Below the pieces are notes generated by a model, which saw only the letters and a program-made list of their open reading frames with translations, had not been told where the DNA came from and did no database searches. A program made the position numbers and the translations under genes. DNA of 64,000 nt from Bin87 sp964347975 (GTDB taxonomy: Bacteria > Chloroflexota > Dehalococcoidia > Lucifugimonadales > UBA3495): the NCBI GenBank assembly GCA_964347975.1, contig CAYGAY010000007.1:1-64000 (forward strand), given 5' to 3'. This document shows, piece by piece, positions 17,759 to 25,717 of this stretch (positions are counted from its first letter, which is position 1; every line of letters starts with the position of its first letter).

Positions 17759-18631
17759 CTATCCGCCGATTCCCTCAATGCGATACTGAACCGCCCCCCG
17801 GGGCGTGTTGATGGTGACTTCTTCGCCAGGGCTGCGGCCCATCAAGGCTTCTCCAATGGGGGAAACCGTGGATATTTTGCCGGCCGACACGTCGGCCTCG
17901 CGCACGTCCACCAACGTAAAGACCCGCTCCTGTTGGGCAGTCAAATCGTGCAGGGTAACTCTTGACCCAATGATCACCCGCTCCGTGTTGGCGTTGGAAG
18001 CATCGACGATCTCGACGTTGGCTAAATCGTTTTCCAACTGTCTGATGCGGCGTTCGGTCAACTGTTGCTGTTCGCGGGCGGCGTCCAGAGGAGCGTTTTC
18101 GCGCACGTCGCCGTCGCTGCGGGCCAGCCGGATGGCTTCCCGTATTTGAGGAACTTCACCCCGCAGGCGTTGCAGTTCAGCCTGTAGCTCGGTATGCCGT
18201 TGCTGGCTGAGGCGGGCGCTGGGGGTGCCGGTGGAGGCGCCGTTATGGTCGGCGTTCTGGAAGCGGCGGCGGTTGCGACGCGGCGCGGCGGCGTAACGAG
18301 CCAGGCTGTTCTCCGTCCAGCCGCGACGGTTGGCGAAGGTTAGAAACTTCTTGATGGGATCCAAACGGGAGGACGGATCTTCCACGTTTTCCGTGGTCCA
18401 CTTGGCGTATTCGCCGACTTCAATAGCGTGGAGCGTCGATATGAGCTTGTCCCGGCCGATTCTGGCCTGGAAACGCAACAGCTCCTGCTGGCCCTGCAAT
18501 GCCTGTTTGCTCTCTTTGAGGTGATCCACGAACGCATTAATTGCCTGTGAAATCGAGAGGGGCTGATCGTTGGTCAACTGTCCATCCTCCAGTTTAATCG
18601 CAGACTCAGGCTGCAAGGTGGCGATTATCAT
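17759..18631 (-). CDS. GreA-type transcription elongation factor with a long N-terminal extension
   Basis: A 290-residue protein. The last 155 residues are a GreA: a coiled coil (RHTELQAELQRLRGEVPQI), the tip GDVRENAPLDAARE that retains the acidic Asp and Glu used for transcript cleavage, and a C-terminal domain (GSRVTLHDL to KISTVSPIGEALMGRSPGEE). The first 110-120 residues are extra and resemble a helical SAM-like or integrase core-binding fold (INAFVDHLKESKQAL, KFLTFANRRGW), joined by a basic linker. Ordinary GreA is about 158 residues. It would rescue backtracked RNA polymerase; the extension might bind nucleic acid. Confidence 0.85.
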   Translation of the reverse strand: MIIATLQPESAIKLEDGQLTNDQPLSISQAINAFVDHLKESKQALQGQQELLRFQARIGRDKLISTLHAIEVGEYAKWTTENVEDPSSRLDPIKKFLTFANRRGWTENSLARYAAAPRRNRRRFQNADHNGASTGTPSARLSQQRHTELQAELQRLRGEVPQIREAIRLARSDGDVRENAPLDAAREQQQLTERRIRQLENDLANVEIVDASNANTERVIIGSRVTLHDLTAQQERVFTLVDVREADVSAGKISTVSPIGEALMGRSPGEEVTINTPRGAVQYRIEGIGG

Positions 18632-18674
18632 AGCATTTGCCCCTTACCTGGGGCAATTGCTGACGCCGGCCCAT

Positions 18675-18792
18675 TGGGTTGCAATTTAGGTGGTTTAGTT
18701 TTCTCGTCATTCCGGCGAAAGCCGGAATCCTGAAACACTACTGGATTCCGGCTTTCGCTGGAGTGACGGATTATCAACCAAACCACCTGAAT
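18675..18792. repeat. Repeat family B element with terminal inverted repeats
   Basis: TTGCAATTTAGGTGGTTTAG at the left mirrors AACCAAACCACCTGAATC at the right. Inside are ATTCCGGCGAAAGCCGGAAT and a second GATTCCGGCTTTCGCTGG copy. The left end recurs at about 25628-25684. Confidence 0.7.
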
Positions 18793-18818
18793 CCGATTCG
18801 GACAATCTTGCCGGTGCG

Positions 18819-19023
18819 CTCACACGTACCCACTTTGTCATTGCGACCCCGTACCCCATGTCAGGCACGGGGCCGGCTTTGATACGGGGGTGGCAATCTC
18901 GCCGGCGCAGCGATGGCCGTTCCGTCAAGGCACTCGCAACATAAAGTGGCGACCGCCGGAACGAGATTCCAGCGCCCGCCGGCAGCGGTCGTGGAATGGC
19001 CGGTTAAAGTGGGTACGCGTGAG
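18819..19023. repeat. Repeat family A, copy 5 (full length)
   Basis: Terminal repeats CTCACACGTACCCACTTT and AAAGTGGGTACGCGTGAG match at 17 of 18 positions. The 205-base interior includes TTGCGACCCCGTACCCCATG and GGCAATCTCGCC and is closely related to copy 6 (24555-24755). With the family B element just before it, it fills the 520-base gap between greA and the MDR gene. Confidence 0.85.
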
Positions 19024-19149
19024 TGACGGCGCGGCCTTGGTGATGTCCGAAGCTGAGTGGCGAAATCTCCTCCCGGCCCGTTGCGTCAAGCTGACCACCC
19101 TATGCTATGCTACCGGCGCAGACCACACGGAGCGGAGGAAACGACCACC

Positions 19150-20115
19150 ATGAAGGCGATGCAGATTACCGAATACGGCGGCCCAGAGGTGATGAAGTAC
19201 GTTGACCTGCCGGATCCCACCGCCGGCCCCGACCAGGCGGTGGTGGATATCCAGGCCGTCGGCGTCAACTTCACCGATATTTACAGCCGCATGGGCGTCA
19301 ACCCTCCGGGGTTGCCCTGGGTGGCCGGCGTTGAGGCGGCCGGCGTGGTGCGCCAGGTTGGCCCGGGCGTGGACCACGTCGCCGCGGGCGATACGGTGGC
19401 CTATTGCAGTCATCCGGGCTCCTATGCCGAGCAGCAGGCGGTGCCGGCCTGGCGTCTCATCAAGATGCCCCAGGGCCTGTCCGCCCGCGACGGCGCTGCG
19501 GCCATGCTCCAGGGCATGACCGCTCATTATCTATGTTACGACACCTACCGGGTGCAGCCCGGCGACCGGGTGCTGGTCCATTCCGGGGCCGGCGGCGTGG
19601 GCCTGCTGCTCATCCAGATGTGCAAAGCCCTGGGCGCTTACGTCTATTCCACCGTGTCCACCGAGGCCAAGGCGGAGCTGGCGCGCGGGGCCGGCGCCGA
19701 CCACGTGATCCTGTACACCCAGCAGGACTTTGCCGACGAGATCAACCAGGCCACCGACGGCGCCGGCTTGCAGGCCGTGTACGACGCCGTGGGCAAGGAC
19801 ACTTTCGACAAGAGCATCGCCTGCCTCGCCCCCCGGGGCTACATGGTGCTGTACGGCCAGGCCAGCGGCCCGGTGGAATCCATGGACCCACGGGCGCTGG
19901 GCAACGGCTCCAAGTTCCTGACCCGGCCCGGCCTGGGTGATTACACCAGGGACCGGGAGGAGCTGGAGCAGCGGGCCGGGACCGTCCTGGGATGGGTCCA
20001 GTCGGGCGAACTGGACCTGCGCGTCGAGCACCTGTTCCCGCTGTCCGAGGCCCCCGAAGCTCACCGCCAGCTGGCCGGCCGCGCCACTACAGGGAAGATT
20101 ATCCTGACGCCGTAA
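19150..20115 (+). CDS. Quinone oxidoreductase-like zinc-free MDR enzyme
   Basis: A 321-residue medium-chain dehydrogenase/reductase of the NADPH:quinone reductase (Qor) group. The N-terminal GroES-like domain (MKAMQITEYGGPEVM to GVEAAGVVRQVGPGV) lacks structural and catalytic zinc cysteines. The nucleotide motif is SGAGGVGLLLIQM. It probably reduces quinones or enals with NADPH in the cytosol. I chose ATG 19150 because GGAGGAAACG precedes it and the family N-terminus starts there. Confidence 0.9.
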   Translation: MKAMQITEYGGPEVMKYVDLPDPTAGPDQAVVDIQAVGVNFTDIYSRMGVNPPGLPWVAGVEAAGVVRQVGPGVDHVAAGDTVAYCSHPGSYAEQQAVPAWRLIKMPQGLSARDGAAAMLQGMTAHYLCYDTYRVQPGDRVLVHSGAGGVGLLLIQMCKALGAYVYSTVSTEAKAELARGAGADHVILYTQQDFADEINQATDGAGLQAVYDAVGKDTFDKSIACLAPRGYMVLYGQASGPVESMDPRALGNGSKFLTRPGLGDYTRDREELEQRAGTVLGWVQSGELDLRVEHLFPLSEAPEAHRQLAGRATTGKIILTP

Positions 20116-20181
20116 CGTTTCAGGCTCGATGGTCGGTCAGAATCAGGGTTTCAGGCAAGCCCTGATTCTGACTACATAGCA

Positions 20182-20625
20182 ATGACGGGTTTGGACTCAG
20201 AAACCAACTGGCCGGCCCCCCGGGGCATCATCCTTTCCGACCTGGATTGGGTCGCCGATACCGCCCGGCGTTTTCAATTGGACGGGTTGGAGATACCCGG
20301 CGGGTCGGTGGTGCTGGAACGGATCTCCGCCACCGGAGGGCGCTGTTTCTGTTACCCTGACGGGTCGTGGCTGATTGGCCTGTCCCTGCCCCGGCTCCAG
20401 CGGAGCGGTCGGCGGGGGATGGAGGGCATACTGGCCCACGAACTGCTCCACGCGTGGCTGTGGTCGCTGCATCGGTACCAGGGACACGGGCCGGTTTTCG
20501 AGGGTCACGCTTCGGTTCGCGGCATTCCCCGGTGGTGTTCAGCATACGACGAGGTGCGCCGTCAGGGGCCGCAGCAGTTGGCGCTGTTCGACGCCGGCTC
20601 ACGAAATCCGGCGTCATACCCATGA
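20182..20625 (+). CDS. SprT-like zinc metallopeptidase-type protein
   Basis: A 147-residue protein with the zincin motif HELLHAWLWSLH followed by a third candidate ligand in YQGHGPVF, as in SprT/Spartan-like domains. No zinc-ribbon tail is present. It is shorter than typical SprT and has no signal peptide. The physiological substrate is unknown; SprT relatives cleave DNA-protein crosslinks in eukaryotes. It starts at ATG 20182, 66 bases after the MDR gene. Confidence 0.7.
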   Translation: MTGLDSETNWPAPRGIILSDLDWVADTARRFQLDGLEIPGGSVVLERISATGGRCFCYPDGSWLIGLSLPRLQRSGRRGMEGILAHELLHAWLWSLHRYQGHGPVFEGHASVRGIPRWCSAYDEVRRQGPQQLALFDAGSRNPASYP

Positions 20626-20760
20626 TACGAAACTGCCATCCCGGTTTTCGGACCTTGTCGGTGTAATTGAAGACGGTCAAGTTTATCAGGCAACTTCCAT
20701 GAAGCCAAAGCGCGCAGCATTGCAGATTTTTTGAGTTTTTTCGCAAAAAACGCCTCAAAT

Positions 20761-20789
20761 TTGACATTAAGCCCAGGTCGGGCTAAACT
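20761..20789 (+). promoter_or_regulatory. Promoter upstream of the panD-methyltransferase genes
   Basis: TTGACA (20761-20766), a 17-base spacer and TAAACT (20784-20789). It lies in an AT-rich patch after the SprT-like gene and is the only clear promoter between that gene and panD. Confidence 0.7.
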
Positions 20790-20795
20790 GCCGCA

Positions 20796-21234
20796 CAGTC
20801 AAACGCAGGTCTGCACAAACATCAACCTGCCCTTAAGCAAGGAGGCCATATGAGTGCAGCCGCGCTGATAGCGCAACAACAATTGTCGGAATCTGACTCT
20901 ACGCGGCCCCGCCCGTTGCGGGACTGGCCGAGCGTCAATTTTGTTTCTGGATGCCTTCGCTCCTTCGGGGTGTACCCCGTCCGGGGTCGTGCGAGGCACC
21001 AGCTGCCCTGCGAGCCTTAGCTGCTCCCAGCTTAAACCGGGCGGCGGAAGTAGCGTTCCGCCATACGCCCTTCCCTTCGGGTTTCTGCCGCAACGCCGAT
21101 TGCGGGAGCCTGCCGCGCCCCGGTGTCTAACCGCAGCGTGAGGCCCCCTTGGCCGCGACGGCTGGCCGGGCCGAGCCCCGGCCCAAATCCACATCCCGCC
21201 AATCATCATTGGCCCCAACCAACGAGGAGCGAAT
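20796..21234 (+). promoter_or_regulatory. Long leader region of panD
   Basis: About 440 bases separate the predicted transcription start from panD. The stretch has several GC-rich hairpins, such as GGCGGAA/TTCCGCC at 21051-21070, and a small open frame (20850-21020). I see no B12 box, SAM-riboswitch motif or T-box. The published 'pan' RNA motif upstream of pantothenate genes is a candidate that I cannot confirm by eye. Confidence 0.45.
20850..21020 (+). CDS. Possible 56-residue leader protein
   Basis: ATG 20850 follows AAGGAGG with ideal spacing. The peptide opens MSAAALIAQQQLSESDS and becomes Arg/Pro/Cys-rich, ending at TAG 21020. No family is recognisable and the second half looks like translated structured RNA, so this may be an upstream open frame whose translation tunes the leader fold. 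Confidence 0.3.
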   Translation: MSAAALIAQQQLSESDSTRPRPLRDWPSVNFVSGCLRSFGVYPVRGRARHQLPCEP

Positions 21235-21624
21235 ATGCGAGAAGTCTTGAAGTCAAAAATTCACCGCTGCTGGGTGTCCAGCGCCAACCTGGGCTATGTG
21301 GGCAGCATCATCATTGACCGTGACCTGATGGACCAGACGGACATCGTCACCTACGAAAAAGTCCAGGTGCTGAACGTCACCAACGGCCAGCGGTGGGAGA
21401 CCTACGCTCTTCCCGGCGAGCGCGGCGGTGGAACCATTGCCGTTCAGGGCGCGGCGGCCCGGCTGTGCCAGGAGGGCGACTGCCTCATCATCCTCGCCTT
21501 CGACATCACCAACGAGCCGGCCGACCCGAAGATGGTCCTGGTTGACGAAAACAACAAGTTCCTGGAATGGATTGAAGGGTCGATGTATGCCGAACCACAG
21601 CCCGAGCCCGTCGCGCTTTTCTGA
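21235..21624 (+). CDS. panD: Aspartate 1-decarboxylase
   Basis: A 129-residue pyruvoyl-dependent enzyme making beta-alanine from aspartate. The self-cleavage site is Gly23-Ser24 in YVGSIIID. Other conserved residues are Lys8 and His10 (KSKIHR), Arg53, Thr56 and Tyr57 (GQRWETYALPGERG) and the GAAA loop. The C-terminal 25 residues extend beyond the usual end. GAGGAG precedes ATG 21235. No panB, panC or panE is nearby; three methyltransferase genes follow instead, the first overlapping panD. This suggests that beta-alanine may be used for something besides pantothenate. Confidence 0.9.
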   Translation: MREVLKSKIHRCWVSSANLGYVGSIIIDRDLMDQTDIVTYEKVQVLNVTNGQRWETYALPGERGGGTIAVQGAAARLCQEGDCLIILAFDITNEPADPKMVLVDENNKFLEWIEGSMYAEPQPEPVALF

Positions 21625-22447
21625 GCGAGAGACGGAACAATACTATGACGCCGAGGATGCCCTCTACCGTTCCTTCTGGGATGCGGAGGGCAGTCTCCAC
21701 TGGGGCATCTTTGAAGCCCCGGAACAGCCGGGAAGCGACGCCAATGTGCGCAGCGAATTCCTCGCCGCTTGCTCCCGGCTGAATGAGGTCATGCTGGAGA
21801 ACGCGGGCATCAATGAGAACGCCCGCGTCCTCGACCTGGGGTGTGGCAACGGCAACACCACCACCTGGCTATGCCGGACCACGGGCGCGCGGGTCACCGG
21901 CATTGACCTCAGCGGCGTGCGCATCGCCAACGCCATCGCGGCTTTGGGGCAGACCCCCAACCTGGCGCCCCCCCTGGAGTTTCACAAGGCGTCGGCCACC
22001 GACCTCCCCTTCGAGGACGGAACCTTCTCCCACGTGTGGAGCCAGGCCACCATCTACCACATCCCGGACAAGGCCAAAACCCTGCAGGAAGCCTACCGGG
22101 TGCTGGAGCCGGGCGGCGTCATGGTCTTCGACGACCTGACCAAGCCCAAGCCCGACATCAGCGACGAAGCCCGCGCCTTCGTGTACGACCGGCTGCTGTT
22201 CGACACCGATTACAGCTTCTACTCGTACATGGACGCGCTGCGTGAGACCGGGTTCAAGGTGCTGGAAGCCCGCGACCTGTCGTCGCACCTGGCGCGCAGC
22301 TACACCTGCCTGTCCCGCATGGCGGCCGCGGGAACCGACCCCGACCGCCGGGAACGCTTCGCCGCCCTGTCCGACGCCTATCTGAAAATGGTCAACGCCG
22401 TACACAACGAAGAACTGGGCTGGGCGCAGTACTTGTGCGTCAAATAG
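21587..22447 (+). CDS. SAM-dependent methyltransferase, glycine/sarcosine N-methyltransferase-like (copy 1)
   Basis: A 286-residue class I methyltransferase. The SAM-binding motif is VLDLGCGNGNTTTWL with the acidic GIDLSG strand after it. The N-terminal block YYDAEDALYRSFWDAEGSLH resembles the small-amine N-methyltransferase family that makes sarcosine, dimethylglycine and betaine. The start at ATG 21587 lies within panD, a 38-base overlap that implies coupling. The next gene is a clear paralogue. I infer N-methylation of a small amino acid, perhaps beta-alanine. Confidence 0.82.
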   Translation: MPNHSPSPSRFSERETEQYYDAEDALYRSFWDAEGSLHWGIFEAPEQPGSDANVRSEFLAACSRLNEVMLENAGINENARVLDLGCGNGNTTTWLCRTTGARVTGIDLSGVRIANAIAALGQTPNLAPPLEFHKASATDLPFEDGTFSHVWSQATIYHIPDKAKTLQEAYRVLEPGGVMVFDDLTKPKPDISDEARAFVYDRLLFDTDYSFYSYMDALRETGFKVLEARDLSSHLARSYTCLSRMAAAGTDPDRRERFAALSDAYLKMVNAVHNEELGWAQYLCVK

Positions 22448-22485
22448 GACCCCCAACTCAAAACTGCCCAAGGAGCTGAACAAAT

Positions 22486-23334
22486 ATGGTAATCGGGCAC
22501 CGGTTCTCCGAGCAGGAAACCGAAAATTACTATGACGCGGAAGATGTGATCTACCGCTCGGTGTGGGACGCCGAAGGAACCGTGCACTGGGGCGTATTCG
22601 ACCGGGAGCCCGCCGGGGATAGCGCCATCCGCGAGGAGTTTAGAGCCGCCGGTATCCGCCTCAATGAGTTGATGGTGGAGTGCGCGGGCATCGGCTCGGG
22701 TTCCCGCGTGCTGGACGTGGGGTGCGGCAATGGCACCAATGTAATCTGGGTCGCCCGGAACACCGGCGCCCGGGCAACCGGCATTGACCTCAGCGGCGTC
22801 CGCATCGCCAACGCTGTCGCCTCCCTAGAGGAGCAGCCGGAACTTGCCGGCAAGATCGCCTTTGAGAAGGCTTCGGCCACCGACCTGCCTTTCGAGGAAG
22901 GCGCGTTCACCCACGTTTGGAGCCAGGCTACCATCTATCACGTGCCGGACAAGGTAAAGGTTCTCGAGGAAGCGTACCGTGTCCTGGAACCGGGCGGGCA
23001 GTTCATCTTCGACGACCTGATCAAGCCCACGCCCGACATCAGCGAATCGGCGCGCCAGTTCGTGTACGACCGCCTGCTGTTCGACACCGATTTCAGCTTC
23101 TATTCCTACATGGACGCCCTGCGCGAGATCGGCTTCAAGGTGTTGCAGGCCCGCGACCTGTCATACCACCTGGCCCGCAGCTACACCTACCTCTCCAACC
23201 TGGCCGCCATCGCCGAAGGCCCCGAAGGTTATCAGGAACGTTTCGACTACCTGGCCGATGCCTACATGAAGACCGTGGACGCCATCAACAACGACGAGCT
23301 GGGCTGGGCGCAGTACCTCTGCGTCAAGCGGTAG
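22486..23334 (+). CDS. SAM-dependent methyltransferase, glycine/sarcosine N-methyltransferase-like (copy 2)
   Basis: A 282-residue tandem paralogue of the preceding gene, sharing the N-terminal YYDAEDVIYRSVWDAEGT block, VLDVGCGNGTNV, GIDLSGVRIANAV, WSQATIYHVPDK and the C-terminal DELGWAQYLCVK. AAGGAGCTG precedes ATG 22486. Two paralogous enzymes in series fit stepwise methylation of one nitrogen, as glycine-sarcosine and sarcosine-dimethylglycine methyltransferases do. The order of substrates is not visible from sequence. Confidence 0.83.
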   Translation: MVIGHRFSEQETENYYDAEDVIYRSVWDAEGTVHWGVFDREPAGDSAIREEFRAAGIRLNELMVECAGIGSGSRVLDVGCGNGTNVIWVARNTGARATGIDLSGVRIANAVASLEEQPELAGKIAFEKASATDLPFEEGAFTHVWSQATIYHVPDKVKVLEEAYRVLEPGGQFIFDDLIKPTPDISESARQFVYDRLLFDTDFSFYSYMDALREIGFKVLQARDLSYHLARSYTYLSNLAAIAEGPEGYQERFDYLADAYMKTVDAINNDELGWAQYLCVKR

Positions 23335-23340
23335 ATTACC

Positions 23341-23363
23341 CCCTCTCCCTTGATAGGAGAGGG
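23341..23363. repeat. Small hairpin repeat between methyltransferase genes
   Basis: CCCTCTCC (23341-23348) and GGAGAGGG (23356-23363) form an 8-bp stem. It is a generic intergenic palindrome, not a terminator, as no T-run follows. Confidence 0.4.
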
Positions 23364-23406
23364 CTGGGACGAGGGTGAATTACCCGCATAACGGAGCAGA
23401 ACAACA

Positions 23407-24051
23407 ATGCCTGAAACAGGAAATATCAGTTCGGAAGACCGGGTTCAGTGGGTTTATTCATCCACCACCAACGACGAGTTGGCCGAGCGGTACGACCAGT
23501 GGGCGAAGGAATACGACGACGACCTGGAGAACACCTTCGTCTGGCTGGCCCCGCGTATGGGAGCCGAAACGCTGGCCGAGCACGTAGCCAGGGATGCCCG
23601 GATCCTCGACGCCGGCGCCGGCACCGGCCTGGTGGGCGTGGAGTTGGAGCGCCTGGGTTACGGCGACATCTGCGCCATGGACCTGTCCGACGGTATGTTG
23701 GAAGAAGCCCGCGCCAAGGGTTGCTACAACGACTTCCGCCGGATGGCCCTGGGTGATCACCTGGACTTCGACACCGACGCCTACGACGCTGTAATCAGCA
23801 TCGGCGTGTTCACCCCGGGCCACGCGCCGCCCGACTCCTTCGTGGAACTGTGCCGCGTCACCAGGCCCGGCGGCCACATCGTGTTCAGCATGCGCCCCGA
23901 CACCCACGTCGAACTGGGTTTCAAGGACCAGCAGGACGCTCTGGTGGACAGCGGCGCCTGGTCCCTGGTGACGGTGACTGAGCCATTCCAGCCCCTGCCC
24001 AAGGGCGAGCCGGAGGTGATGCACCAGATCTGGGTGTATCGGGTGAACTGA
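23407..24051 (+). CDS. Class I SAM-dependent methyltransferase (third of the cluster)
   Basis: A 214-residue methyltransferase of a different subfamily from the two before it. The SAM motif is ILDAGAGTGLVGVEL, followed by AMDLSDGMLEEA and the VTRPGGHIVFSMRP strand. The N-terminal stretch STTNDELAERYDQWAKEYDDDL resembles METTL27/Williams-Beuren-type methyltransferases. It lies 72 bases after copy 2 on the same strand, so it is likely co-transcribed. The substrate is unknown. Confidence 0.82.
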   Translation: MPETGNISSEDRVQWVYSSTTNDELAERYDQWAKEYDDDLENTFVWLAPRMGAETLAEHVARDARILDAGAGTGLVGVELERLGYGDICAMDLSDGMLEEARAKGCYNDFRRMALGDHLDFDTDAYDAVISIGVFTPGHAPPDSFVELCRVTRPGGHIVFSMRPDTHVELGFKDQQDALVDSGAWSLVTVTEPFQPLPKGEPEVMHQIWVYRVN

Positions 24052-24060
24052 AATCCGCGA

Positions 24061-24471
24061 TCACTCGCGGGTTTCCATGGGCAGACCCTGGTCGTGGACT
24101 TCCAGGATGCACTCCGGGCAGCGGTGACCGGGATCGTGCCCGGTGGCCGGCCAGATGTCCTCCCCCTTGACGCCGCAGAGGAAGAAGGGTTCCACTTCCT
24201 CGATCCCCAGGCTTTCCAGGTAATGAACCACGCCCTGCTTGTGGGGATTGTCGTACCACCATGGGGTGAGGGAGCGCGCCAGAGCCCGGATGTTCTCCTT
24301 GAAATCGTCCGCGTACTCTTCCGGGTCGTCAGGAATGTCCACCATCCAGCGGGTTCCATTGGGGCCGCCTTCCCTGGCGGCCGGCAGCTTGCCGTCGCGG
24401 ACGTTCTTGCGGATGACGTCCTGCGAAACGTTCAGGATCCGTGAAGCTTCCTGGATGGTAACCCGGGGCAT
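24061..24471 (-). CDS. Helix-turn-helix protein with a C-terminal Cys/His cluster
   Basis: A 136-residue protein. The N-terminus (PRVTIQEASRILNVSQDVIRKNVRDGKLP) is an excisionase/MerR-like winged helix. The middle is helical and the C-terminus has HDPGHRCPECILEVH, a likely zinc site. I chose ATG 24471, where the HTH begins. It converges on the methyltransferase operon with about nine bases between. Probably a DNA-binding regulator; its target is not known. Confidence 0.65.
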   Translation of the reverse strand: MPRVTIQEASRILNVSQDVIRKNVRDGKLPAAREGGPNGTRWMVDIPDDPEEYADDFKENIRALARSLTPWWYDNPHKQGVVHYLESLGIEEVEPFFLCGVKGEDIWPATGHDPGHRCPECILEVHDQGLPMETRE

Positions 24472-24554
24472 AGCGCACCTCAATCAGCGACGATAATCAA
24501 TCGGTTGCCCTATTTCTACCACTAACCCGGCGGGGCGGCAAGTCAATCGCTTTG

Positions 24555-24755
24555 CTTATGCGTACCCGCTTTGTCATTGCGCCCCCGTACCCCGTGTCAG
24601 GCACGGGGCCGGCTTTGATACGGGGGCGCAATCTCGCCGGGGTAGCAATGACCGTCCCGGCAAGACCCTCGTGTCAGCAGCCGACGCCGCCGGAACGAGA
24701 TGATTCCATCGCCCGCCTGCGGCGGTCGTGGAATGTCGAAGAGGGTACGTGTGAG
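24555..24755. repeat. Repeat family A, copy 6
   Basis: Left end CTTATGCGTACCCGCTTT and a partly eroded right end GAGGGTACGTGTGAG. The interior repeats the GGCACGGGGCCGGCTTTGAT segment of copy 5. It fills the gap between the HTH gene and the Uma2 gene. Confidence 0.8.
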
Positions 24756-24786
24756 GGGCTGACCTGGGCCGGCGCCTCATTACTGC

Positions 24787-25527
24787 TCATTCCTCCGTGT
24801 CGTGGAGTTGCTCTTCCAGTTCGCGGACGCGAGCCTCGGCGGCGATGCGGGCTTGCCGCTCCAGGCTCAGCTCCGCCTCTGCCGCGGTAGCCCGCCTTTC
24901 TGCCGCTGCCCGCTTGTCGATGGTCAATCCGGTTTCCGGGTCCAGCGCGTCAAACTCTTGCCCACCATCCCAATAAAACGACACCTCCAGCAACTCGCTG
25001 TACGACCGCGCCGAGCCGTCCGCGCCGTACTCCAGCGGATACTCCGCGTACTCTCCGTTCATCAGTCGCTCGCCCAGCATCGCTTGCCCGTACAGCGCGC
25101 CGCCCGTCGGGTCAAACCGCCAGTATTCCTGGATGCCCAACCGCTGGTACAACTCCCGCTTCCAACCCAAATCATGCTCCGCTGTGCTCGGTGACGCCAC
25201 TTCCAGCGCGAAGTCCGGCGCCTTGCCGATTTCCCAAATCCAGAAGTTCGGCAGGTTCGCGTAGATGCCTGCTGCGTCAACGTCAAAGGCCATGAACAAG
25301 TCCGGCGCAACCCGACGATTGCCGTCGGTTACGTCGTAGGAGACGAATCCGCCACCGTTCACGAACACGTCGGGGCAATCCTGATAACGCTCATAGAGCA
25401 GCCCGGATATTCGGAATACGGTGGGCCACTGCTCCATAGCGTCCTCAATTCGCTCCGGTTCTTCGTAGAAAATGTCCGGCAGGGTTCGTACCTTCCAGGC
25501 ATTCGTGAGTATTCTGGTGGCGGCCAT
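24787..25527 (-). CDS. Uma2-family (DUF820) restriction-endonuclease-fold protein
   Basis: A 246-residue protein of the Uma2 family. The PD-(D/E)XK-like core shows VAPDLFMAFDV and the FALEVASPST strand, followed by a YQRLGIQEYWRFDP segment typical of the family. The C-terminal 55 residues are a charged coiled coil (RAAAERRATAAEAELSLE). GGAGGCACTCCC precedes ATG 25527. These families expand in cyanobacteria and Chloroflexota and are thought to be nucleases, though the role is unproven. A paralogue lies at 40119-40832. Confidence 0.87.
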   Translation of the reverse strand: MAATRILTNAWKVRTLPDIFYEEPERIEDAMEQWPTVFRISGLLYERYQDCPDVFVNGGGFVSYDVTDGNRRVAPDLFMAFDVDAAGIYANLPNFWIWEIGKAPDFALEVASPSTAEHDLGWKRELYQRLGIQEYWRFDPTGGALYGQAMLGERLMNGEYAEYPLEYGADGSARSYSELLEVSFYWDGGQEFDALDPETGLTIDKRAAAERRATAAEAELSLERQARIAAEARVRELEEQLHDTEE

Positions 25528-25627
25528 GGGAGTGCCTCCGGCGGCGGTATTCTCCGACGATTCTACCCGATGTTCCTGCGCTTTGCATAAATAATCAGTT
25601 TTGGCAGCGATGCAATTCAGGCGGGTA

Positions 25628-25684
25628 GCGTTGCAATTTAGGTGGTTTAATTTCTCGTCATTCCGGCTTGCGCCGGAACGACGG
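25628..25684. repeat. Repeat family B, second copy
   Basis: TTGCAATTTAGGTGGTTTAA followed by TCTCGTCATTCCGGC and TTGCGCCGGAACGACGG, matching the left half of the element at 18675-18792. Confidence 0.65.
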
Positions 25685-25717
25685 TTATGGCGCGGCAACT
25701 GCGGCAGTTGGGCGGCG

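Noticed and set aside
20796..21234. tmRNA or RNase P RNA in the panD leader
   Set aside because: No tmRNA 5' or tRNA-like 3' end and no RNase P conserved blocks are visible.
21428..21586. A longer N-terminus for the first methyltransferase
   Set aside because: The upstream frame runs inside panD and gives a Ser/Arg/Pro-rich stretch with no similarity to the paralogue, whose N-terminus matches the start at 21587.
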